A DNA stretch of 11,993 bases from Actinomycetes bacterium (GTDB lineage Bacteria; Actinomycetota; CALGFH01): contig JASLBL010000710.1 in NCBI GenBank assembly GCA_030146615.1, positions 1-11,993 on the forward strand, read 5' to 3'. Made by a program: the position numbers and the translations under genes. Each line of letters opens with the position of its first letter. Positions within the stretch are counted from its first letter, which is position 1. Under the pieces are notes generated by a model, which had not been told where the DNA came from, made no database searches, and saw only the letters and a program-made list of their open reading frames with translations. Below are positions 1 through 5,025 of the stretch, piece after piece.

Positions 1-666
1 CAGCGCGGCCACGTCGCCGCGGGCCGCCGACCGCACCCCGGCCGGCGCGGCCGTCCACGGCGCCCCACCGGCCCGCCCAGCCGCCGGCTCCCCGGCCAGC
101 CGCGGCCAACCCCCGGTGTCCGGCGGACCGAGCGGGACCAGCGGGTCGGCGAAGGCGAGGTTGAGGTGGACCGGCCCGGGCGGGGGGCCGGTCGCCTCGG
201 CCCAGGCGCGACTGGCCAGGGACCGCCAGTAGCGGCCTGCCCCCGGGTCGTCGGTCGGCACCCCGACCTCGCAGAACCACCGGACCGCCGACCCGTACAG
301 CTTGAGCTGGTCGGTGGCCTGGTTGGCCCCGGTCCCGCGCAGCTCCGGAGGCCGGTCAGCGGTCAGCACCAGCAGCGGCGTCCGGGCCAGGTCGGCCTCC
401 AGCACCGCCGGGTGGAAGTTGGCCGCCGCCGTCCCCGAGGTGCACAGCACCACCACCGCCCGCCCCGACCGCTTGGCCGCCCCCAGAGCGAAGAACCCCG
501 CCGACCGCTCGTCCAGGTGCACATGCACCCTGATCCCCGGGTGCTCGGCCAGGGCCAGCGCCAACGGCGCCGACCGAGACCCCGGCGAGAGGCAGGCGTC
601 CCTCACCCCAGCCCTGGCCAGCTCGTCGACCAGCGTCAGGGCAAACCGCCGCCCCGCCCCGCTCAC
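1..666 (-). CDS. menD: MenD, SEPHCHC synthase (N-terminal part, cut by the window edge)
   Basis: MenD is the thiamine-diphosphate enzyme that joins isochorismate and 2-oxoglutarate, the first committed step of menaquinone synthesis in the cytoplasm. The reverse strand is open from a GTG at 666 to base 1, giving 222 of the usual 550 or so residues. Visible MenD signatures are SPGSRSAPL (residues 27-35), HVHLDERSAGFFALG (48-62) with the ThDP-activating glutamate E53, CTSGTAAANFHPAV (75-88), LTADRPPELRGTGANQ (101-116) and GPVHLNLAFADPL (164-176). A GGGAG Shine-Dalgarno (673-677) sits 6 nt before the GTG. Only 14 bases separate this start from the ATG of the divergent menH frame. The pyrimidine-binding domain is complete; the ThDP-binding C-terminal half lies outside. 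The identification is firm; the start is well supported by the ribosome site but not proven. Confidence 0.95.
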   Translation of the reverse strand, partial: MSGAGRRFALTLVDELARAGVRDACLSPGSRSAPLALALAEHPGIRVHVHLDERSAGFFALGAAKRSGRAVVVLCTSGTAAANFHPAVLEADLARTPLLVLTADRPPELRGTGANQATDQLKLYGSAVRWFCEVGVPTDDPGAGRYWRSLASRAWAEATGPPPGPVHLNLAFADPLVPLGPPDTGGWPRLAGEPAAGRAGGAPWTAAPAGVRSAARGDVAAL

Positions 667-668
667 GC

Positions 669-674
669 TAGGCT
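669..674 (+). promoter_or_regulatory. Putative -10 box (TAGGCT) for menH
   Basis: TAGGCT ends 6 nt before the ATG at 681, the distance expected when transcription starts at or next to the start codon (leaderless layout). No clear -35 box is seen; it would fall inside menD. The same bases overlap the Shine-Dalgarno of divergent menD on the other strand, so the two control elements share about a dozen base pairs. Whether the transcript is really leaderless or carries a leader to a later start is unresolved. Confidence 0.35.
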
Positions 675-680
675 CCCGGC

Positions 681-1595
681 ATGATCGACCGCCCCAGGCC
701 CCCCGGCCCCCTGCACCACGTCATCGAGGGCACCCCGCACCCACCGGCTCCGGGCGCGGCTCACGCACCCGGTCCGGTGCCGGGTCCCCCGGTGGGGGAG
801 CGTAGCCCAGGCCGGGAAGAGGAGCAGCCCGTTGTCCACAGCCCCTCCGGCCCCCGCCGGGAACGGGTGGTGCTGGTGCACGGGTTCACCCAGACGCTGG
901 CCTCGTGGGCGCCGGTGGCCGAGCAGCTGGCCGCGCGGTTCGAGGTGGTGCGGGTCGACCTGCCGGGGCATGGGGGGTCGGGTGGGGTGCGGGTGGGGTT
1001 CGAGGAGGCGGCGGGGCTGGTCGGGGAGACCGGGGGCGTCGGGGTGTACGTGGGGTACTCGCTCGGGGGGCGGCTGTGTCTCCGGCTGGCGCTGGACCGG
1101 CCCGACCTGGTGCCGGCGCTGGTGCTGATCGGGGCGTCGCCGGGGATCGGCGACCCCGGCGGGCGGGCCGAGCGGCGTCAGGCCGACGAGGCCCTGGCCC
1201 GGCGGATCGAGCGGGGCGGGGTGGCGGCGTTCCTCGACCACTGGCTGGCCGGGCCGCTGTTCGCCACCCTGCCGGCGCAGGCCGCGGGGCGGGAGGAGCG
1301 GCTGGCCAACACGGCCGAGGGGCTGGCCTACGCACTGCGCCGGCTCGGGACCGGGACCCAGGAGCCGCTGTGGGACCGCCTCGATGAACTGCGGCCGGCG
1401 CTGCTGGTGGCGGGGGAGCGCGACCCCAAGTTCGCCGGCATCGCCCGGGACATGGCGGCCGCCATCGGCCCCGCCGCCCGGGTCGAGCTGGTCCCGGGGG
1501 CCGGGCATGCCGTCCACCTGGAGCGGCCGGCGGGGACGGCCGCCCTCGTGGAGGAGTTCCTGGCCCGCACCCGGGGCCGGGAGGCGGATCCGTAG
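681..1595 (+). CDS. menH: MenH, SHCHC synthase (alpha/beta hydrolase); start uncertain
   Basis: MenH eliminates pyruvate from the MenD product SEPHCHC to give SHCHC. The alpha/beta-hydrolase core is clear: oxyanion-side VHGFTQT (residues 66-72 from the 681 ATG), nucleophile elbow GYSLGG with S127, acid loop GERDPKF with D248 (the DxKF pattern is typical of MenH), and H276 in GAGH near the end. It lies divergent from menD and convergent with menA, 38 nt apart. The start is a problem. Residues 1-50 are proline-rich, unlike family members, and use many A/T-ending codons. Good coding character begins near 831, where a strong GGGAAGAGGAG (814-824) precedes GTT, not a start codon. Other candidates are GTG at 792, or TTG at 832 if a base is missing downstream. 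Function is confident from genomic context; a generic hydrolase is the alternative. Confidence 0.85.
   Translation: MIDRPRPPGPLHHVIEGTPHPPAPGAAHAPGPVPGPPVGERSPGREEEQPVVHSPSGPRRERVVLVHGFTQTLASWAPVAEQLAARFEVVRVDLPGHGGSGGVRVGFEEAAGLVGETGGVGVYVGYSLGGRLCLRLALDRPDLVPALVLIGASPGIGDPGGRAERRQADEALARRIERGGVAAFLDHWLAGPLFATLPAQAAGREERLANTAEGLAYALRRLGTGTQEPLWDRLDELRPALLVAGERDPKFAGIARDMAAAIGPAARVELVPGAGHAVHLERPAGTAALVEEFLARTRGREADP
972..1055 (+). repeat. Two tandem G-quadruplex-type motifs inside menH
   Basis: On the menH coding strand, G-runs of 3-6 lie at 972-977, 980-982, 984-987, 991-993 and 995-998 with 1-3 nt loops, matching the strict quadruplex rule. A second set follows at 1023-1026, 1032-1036, 1041-1044 and 1052-1055 with loops of 5, 4 and 7 nt. 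Part of this reflects heavy use of GGG and GTG codons here, so it may be a by-product of base composition. Confidence 0.5.
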
Positions 1596-1633
1596 CGTGG
1601 CCGGGCACCACCAGATGCCTTGAGGACGACGGC

Positions 1634-2503
1634 TCATGAGAGCCACAGCCCGACGGCCAGCAGGACGCTGGTGACCAGCTGGAGCCTAGCCGTCGCCCCC
1701 AGGGCGGCGATCAGGCCGGGGCCGTCGCCGCGGGTCCGGACCAGCCGGACCGGCGCCACGGCCAGGGGGACGGCGGCCAGGGTGATGAGGACGGGCGGCC
1801 GGGCCAGGCCGAGCGGGGCGGCGACGGCGAACATGGCCGCGACCACCCCGGTGAACAGGTCGCGGGCGCGGGCCCGGCCCAGGCGGACGGCCAGGGTCCG
1901 CTTGCCGGCCAGGCGGTCGCCGTCGATGTCGCGGACGTTGTTGGCCAGCAGGATGGCCACCGCGCCAAGGCCGACCACCAGCGAGGCGGCCGCGGCCGTC
2001 GCCGGGACCCGCTCCAGCTGCACGTACGCCGACCCGCAGGTCGCGACCACGCCGAAGAAGGCGAGCACGGCCAGCTCGCCGAAGCCCGAGTAGCCGTACG
2101 GTCGCGGCCCGCCGGTGTAGAGGATGGCGGCGGCGATGGCGGCCACCCCGACCAGCAGCAATCTGAGATCCACGTCCACGGCCAGGGCCAGCCCGGCGAC
2201 CGCGGCGACAGCGAACGCGACCCCGGCCGCCCGCCGGACGGCCGCCGGGGCGGCCAGGCCGGCCGCGGTCAGGCGGGTCGGGCCGAGGCGGGCCGGGGTG
2301 TCGGTGCCGCGCAGCCCGTCGGAGTAGTCGTTGGCGTAGTTGACCCCGACCTGAAGGGCCAGGGCCACGACCAGGGCGGCCAGGGCCCGCCAGGCCACCA
2401 CCGGCCCCTCGGCGGCGGCCGCGGCCGTCCCCACCAGCACCGGGCACACGGCCGCGACCAGCGTCCGTGGCCGAGCCCCCTGGACCCACACGCTGGTGGT
2501 CAT
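1634..2503 (-). CDS. menA: MenA, 1,4-dihydroxy-2-naphthoate polyprenyltransferase
   Basis: MenA is the membrane UbiA-family enzyme that attaches the polyprenyl chain to DHNA with loss of CO2, giving demethylmenaquinone. The 289-residue protein has the family's usual length and is a multi-spanning membrane protein with alternating Ala/Val/Leu-rich segments. It opens with WVQGARPRTL (residues 6-15), carries the first Asp-rich motif NYANDYSD (55-62, N55, D59, D62) for Mg-diphosphate binding, and the second, NNVRDIDGDRLAGKRTLAVR (188-207; D192, D194, D196). The ATG at 2503 leaves MTTSVWVQGARPRTL, the typical MenA N-terminus; no strong Shine-Dalgarno is visible before it. It follows menB on the same strand after 121 nt that contain a strong hairpin, so co-transcription is possible but may be attenuated. 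Confidence 0.96.
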   Translation of the reverse strand: MTTSVWVQGARPRTLVAAVCPVLVGTAAAAAEGPVVAWRALAALVVALALQVGVNYANDYSDGLRGTDTPARLGPTRLTAAGLAAPAAVRRAAGVAFAVAAVAGLALAVDVDLRLLLVGVAAIAAAILYTGGPRPYGYSGFGELAVLAFFGVVATCGSAYVQLERVPATAAAASLVVGLGAVAILLANNVRDIDGDRLAGKRTLAVRLGRARARDLFTGVVAAMFAVAAPLGLARPPVLITLAAVPLAVAPVRLVRTRGDGPGLIAALGATARLQLVTSVLLAVGLWLS

Positions 2504-2546
2504 GCTCAGGTACCCGCCAGGCAGGATCGCGCAGTCCCTGGTCCAT

Positions 2547-2570
2547 GTGGGGGGAGCTCGCTCCCCCCAC
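2547..2570 (-). terminator. Strong 11-bp hairpin between menB and menA
   Basis: The arms GTGGGGGGAGC (2547-2557) and GCTCCCCCCAC (2560-2570) pair perfectly around a 2-nt centre. In the menB-to-menA direction it lies 54 nt after the menB stop and 43 nt before the menA ATG. No T-run follows on either strand, so it is not a classical intrinsic terminator. It could be a partial terminator or attenuator, an mRNA-processing or stabilising hairpin, or a protein-binding palindrome. The inverted repeat is certain; its role is inferred. Confidence 0.4.
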
Positions 2571-2624
2571 GGCCCCCCAAGAGCGCCGGTGCCATGGCCA
2601 CGGTGATCGGGCGAGTCACCCTGG

Positions 2625-3437
2625 TCAGGGGCGCTTGGGGAACTTGGCGAAGTCGGGCCGGCGCTTCTCCCGGAAGGCGTTGCGGCCCTCCTGGGCCTCC
2701 TCGGTCATGTAGTAGAGGAGGGTGGCGTCCCCGGCCAGCTGCTGGACCCCGGCCAGGCCGTCGGTGTCGGCGTTGAGGCCGGCCTTGAGCAGGCGCAGGG
2801 CCAGCGGGCTGTGCTCCAGGATCCGCCGGCACCACTCGACCGTGACCCGCTCCAGGTCGGCCAGCGGGACCACCGTGTTGACCAGACCCATCTCCAGGGC
2901 CTCGTTGGCGTCGTACTGCCGGCACAGCAGCCAGATCTCGGTCGCCTTCTTGCGCCCGACGGTGCGGGCCAGCATGCCCATGCCGTAGCCGCCGTCGAAG
3001 GACCCGACCCGCGGCCCGGTCTGGCCGAAGCGGGCGTTGTCGGCGGCGATGGTCAGGTCGCAGACCAGGTGGAGCACGTGCCCGCCGCCGATGGCGTAGC
3101 CGGCCACCATGGCGATCACCGGCTTGGGCAGCCGCCGGATCTGGATCTGGAGGTCGAGCACGTTCAGGCGCCCGATGCCGTGCTCGTCGACGTAGCCGTC
3201 GTCGCCGCGGATCCGCTGGTCGCCGCCGGAGCAGAAGGCGTCGGGGCCCTCGCCACAGAGCACGATCACCCCAATGGCCGGGTCGTCGCGGGCCAGCTCG
3301 AAGGCGTCGTGGAGCTCGAACAGGGTCTTGGGGCGGAAGGCGTTGCGGACCTCGGGGCGGCGGATGGTGATCTTGGCGATCCCCTCCGCGGTCTCGTAGC
3401 CGATGTCGGTCCAGGTGCCCTTGGCTTGCCAGTCCAC
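2625..3437 (-). CDS. menB: MenB, 1,4-dihydroxy-2-naphthoyl-CoA synthase
   Basis: MenB is the crotonase-fold enzyme that cyclises o-succinylbenzoyl-CoA to DHNA-CoA. The 270-residue frame matches the family from end to end: oxyanion-hole segments FCSGGDQ (68-74) and GYAIGGGH (113-120), active-site block QTGPRVGSFDGGYG (139-152) with S146 and D148, and C-terminal YYMTEEAQEGRNAFREKRRP (242-261), in which Y243 corresponds to the catalytic tyrosine given by the neighbouring subunit. G141 occupies the place where bicarbonate-dependent (type I, E. coli-like) enzymes have glycine and M. tuberculosis MenB has aspartate, so bicarbonate as cofactor is expected. The start is GTG at 3437, with GAGGAG 11 nt upstream. 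It diverges from menE across 60 bp. Confidence 0.97.
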   Translation of the reverse strand: MDWQAKGTWTDIGYETAEGIAKITIRRPEVRNAFRPKTLFELHDAFELARDDPAIGVIVLCGEGPDAFCSGGDQRIRGDDGYVDEHGIGRLNVLDLQIQIRRLPKPVIAMVAGYAIGGGHVLHLVCDLTIAADNARFGQTGPRVGSFDGGYGMGMLARTVGRKKATEIWLLCRQYDANEALEMGLVNTVVPLADLERVTVEWCRRILEHSPLALRLLKAGLNADTDGLAGVQQLAGDATLLYYMTEEAQEGRNAFREKRRPDFAKFPKRP

Positions 3438-3483
3438 GGGTGTTCGCGCTCCTCGGCAGGGTTCTCGGTGGCGACGGCCCTGC

Positions 3484-3489
3484 TAGCCT
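3484..3489 (+). promoter_or_regulatory. Putative -10 box (TAGCCT) for menE
   Basis: TAGCCT lies 8 nt before the menE ATG (3498) in the 60-bp menB-menE divergent space, and no Shine-Dalgarno is seen before that ATG. This fits a leaderless promoter. No good -35 is visible. Confidence 0.4.
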
Positions 3490-3497
3490 ACCTGCCC

Positions 3498-4706
3498 ATG
3501 TCGTCCTCCGTGGCCCTGGTCGCGATCGCCCTGCCCCGGCCGGCCGCCGCCCGGGCCGTGGTGGCCGCCTGGGAGGCAGGCGAGGCGGTCCTGCCGCTCG
3601 ACCCGGCGGCTCCGCCGGCGGAGCGCAAGGCGATCCTGGCCGCCGCCCGGCCCACCCACCTGCTCGACGCCGAGGGACGGCACCGGCTCCCCGGCGGCGA
3701 GCCGGCCGAGGCCGGCCTGGCCGCGGTGGTGGCCACCTCGGGCACCAGCGACGCCCCCAAGGCGGTCGAGCTGGGCGCCGACGCCATCCGCTGGTCGGCT
3801 CTGGCCACCTCGGCCGCGCTGGAGGCCGGGCCGGGCGACCGCTGGCTGTGCTGCCTGCCCGTGCACGGGGTGGCCGGGCTGGCCGTGGTGGCCAGAGCCT
3901 GGCACACCGGCCTGCCCGTCGAGGTCCACGAGCGCTTCGACCCCGCCGCCGTCGGCCAGGCCGCCGGCCGGGCGACCCTGGTCTCGCTGGTCCCGGCGAT
4001 GCTGCGGCGGCTGCTGGCCGCCGGCGACGAGCCGGCCCGGTTCCGCCGGGCCCTGCTGGGCGGCTCGCCCATCCCGGCCGCCTTGGCCTCCGAGGCCGCC
4101 CGCCGGGCCGTGCCCCTGGTCCGGACCTACGGCCTCACCGAGACCTTCGGCGGCATGGTGCACGACGGCCACCCCCTGGACGGCGTCGAGCTGCGGGTCG
4201 ACGCCGACCCCGAGGGCGAGCTGCTGGTCCGGGGGCCGATGCTGTTCCGGCGCTACCGGGGCGACCCCGGGCGGACGGCGGCCGTGCTCCGCGACGGCTG
4301 GCTGCGCACCGGGGACCTGGGCCGCCTCGGGCCCGACGGGCGCCTGACCGTGCTCGGCCGGGCCGACGACCTGGTGATCAGCGGCGGGGTCAACGTCCAC
4401 CCGGACGAGGTCGAGGCGGTCCTGGCCACCCACCCGGCCGTGGCCGAGGCCGCCGTGGCCGGCCGGCCCGACCCCGAGTGGGGGCAGCGGGTGACCGCCT
4501 TCGTGGTCCCCCGCGACCCGGCCAGCCCGCCGTCGCTGGCCGAGCTGCGCGCCTTCGCCCGGGAGCGGCTGGCCGCGGCCAAGGCCCCCCGCGAGCTGGT
4601 GCTGCTCCCGGTCCTGCCCCGCAGCCCCTCAGGCAAGCTCTTGCGCCGGCTCCTTCCCGACGGCGAAGCCGACGTAGACGCTGGCCTCGGGCGTGACCTT
4701 CCGTAG
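3498..4706 (+). CDS. menE: MenE, o-succinylbenzoate--CoA ligase
   Basis: MenE is an adenylate-forming (ANL) enzyme that activates o-succinylbenzoate as the AMP ester and transfers it to CoA. Motifs appear in order: ATP-gripping TSGTSDAPK (80-88), YGLTETFGG (211-219), GELLVRG (240-246), GWLRTGDLG (267-275), the hinge and core GRADDLVISGGVNVHPDEVE (287-306), and the catalytic lysine K380 in SPSGKLLRR near the end. At 402 residues it is a short-form MenE, with only about 75 residues before the P-loop. The frame is open far upstream (from 2811), but that part is antisense to menB, so the ATG at 3498 is chosen. The last 14 residues after SGKLLRRLLPD are not family-like and overlap the tail of the small minus-strand ORF. 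Substrate specificity is assigned from the surrounding men genes. Confidence 0.93.
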   Translation: MSSSVALVAIALPRPAAARAVVAAWEAGEAVLPLDPAAPPAERKAILAAARPTHLLDAEGRHRLPGGEPAEAGLAAVVATSGTSDAPKAVELGADAIRWSALATSAALEAGPGDRWLCCLPVHGVAGLAVVARAWHTGLPVEVHERFDPAAVGQAAGRATLVSLVPAMLRRLLAAGDEPARFRRALLGGSPIPAALASEAARRAVPLVRTYGLTETFGGMVHDGHPLDGVELRVDADPEGELLVRGPMLFRRYRGDPGRTAAVLRDGWLRTGDLGRLGPDGRLTVLGRADDLVISGGVNVHPDEVEAVLATHPAVAEAAVAGRPDPEWGQRVTAFVVPRDPASPPSLAELRAFARERLAAAKAPRELVLLPVLPRSPSGKLLRRLLPDGEADVDAGLGRDLP

Positions 4707-4859
4707 CCGCCCCAGGATTCGCCGCCACAGCAGCCGCTCCAGCTCCTCAAGCCGCCGGTGGACCTCGTCCCTGGTCACCACCCCCCGGTCGTGCCCCTGC
4801 CAGACCGCGGCCAGCTCCAGCTCGACGAAGGCCGTGCGGCGCCGCTCCTCCTCGTTCAC
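4629..4859 (-). CDS. Small charged hypothetical protein overlapping the menE 3' end
   Basis: I do not recognise this 76-residue product. It is rich in Arg and Glu and largely helical: NEEERRR at the N-terminus, then TRDEVHRRLEELERLLWRRILGRL (residues 29-52), an amphipathic and possibly coiled-coil stretch, followed by a less charged tail containing VYVGFAVGKEP. No signal peptide or membrane segment is seen. The start chosen is GTG at 4859, preceded by GGGGGG six bases upstream; an in-frame GTG at 4904 would add 15 residues. Third positions are almost all G/C, also across the 78 bases where it overlaps menE tail to tail, which favours real coding. A weak promoter (ATCGAA/GTGATA as read on the plus strand, 4931-4936 and 4909-4914) lies upstream. 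It is divergent from the Rel gene. It may be spurious. Confidence 0.5.
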   Translation of the reverse strand: MNEEERRRTAFVELELAAVWQGHDRGVVTRDEVHRRLEELERLLWRRILGRLRKVTPEASVYVGFAVGKEPAQELA

Positions 4860-4964
4860 GACATGCCCCCCCAGTAGTTCTCGGCTCGAGCTGGATTCTT
4901 CCACATGGGTGATACGAGGGGAACGGGAGGATCGAAGAACTCACGGTTTGCCGGGCCCCGTTAC

Positions 4965-4972
4965 CATAGTGT
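4965..4972 (+). promoter_or_regulatory. Putative promoter -10 region of the Rel gene
   Basis: CATAGTGT contains two overlapping -10-like hexamers (CATAGT, TAGTGT) in an AT-richer patch of an otherwise GC-rich 166-bp divergent intergenic region. Transcription would begin near 4978-4980, directly before the palindrome at 4981-4996. No -35 at proper spacing is convincing; TTGCCG at 4948-4953 is too close. Confidence 0.3.
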
Positions 4973-4980
4973 TCACGGGG

Positions 4981-4996
4981 GCCTGCAATTGCAGGC
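4981..4996. repeat. Perfect 16-bp palindrome upstream of the Rel gene
   Basis: GCCTGCAATTGCAGGC is perfectly self-complementary. It lies immediately downstream of the putative -10 region and 29 nt before the preferred GTG start of the Rel protein. Such placement suits an operator for a dimeric repressor, or a hairpin in the 5' leader. Alternative upstream starts (GTG 4969) would place it inside the coding region, which seems less likely. Confidence 0.5.
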
Positions 4997-5025
4997 GCAA
5001 GGTGACCTTGGAAGTGGGGTGCCGA

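Noticed and set aside
767..786. Inverted repeat ACCCGG/CCGGGT upstream of the menH core, considered as an operator.
   Set aside because: A six-base G/C-only repeat is expected by chance in this composition; nothing else supports it.
166..805. Plus-strand frames of 160-170 codons at the left edge.
   Set aside because: They are antisense to menD, whose conserved ThDP-enzyme motifs are unmistakable.
2811..3497. A long upstream extension of the MenE frame (to 631 residues).
   Set aside because: It is entirely antisense to the well-supported menB, shows no domain, and MenE homology begins only after the ATG at 3498.
4693..5025. Use of the far-upstream start for the Rel protein (713 residues).
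   Set aside because: The added 111 residues are Ser/Arg-rich, run antisense to the small minus-strand ORF and across the palindrome and promoter-like region, and do not resemble Rel N-termini.
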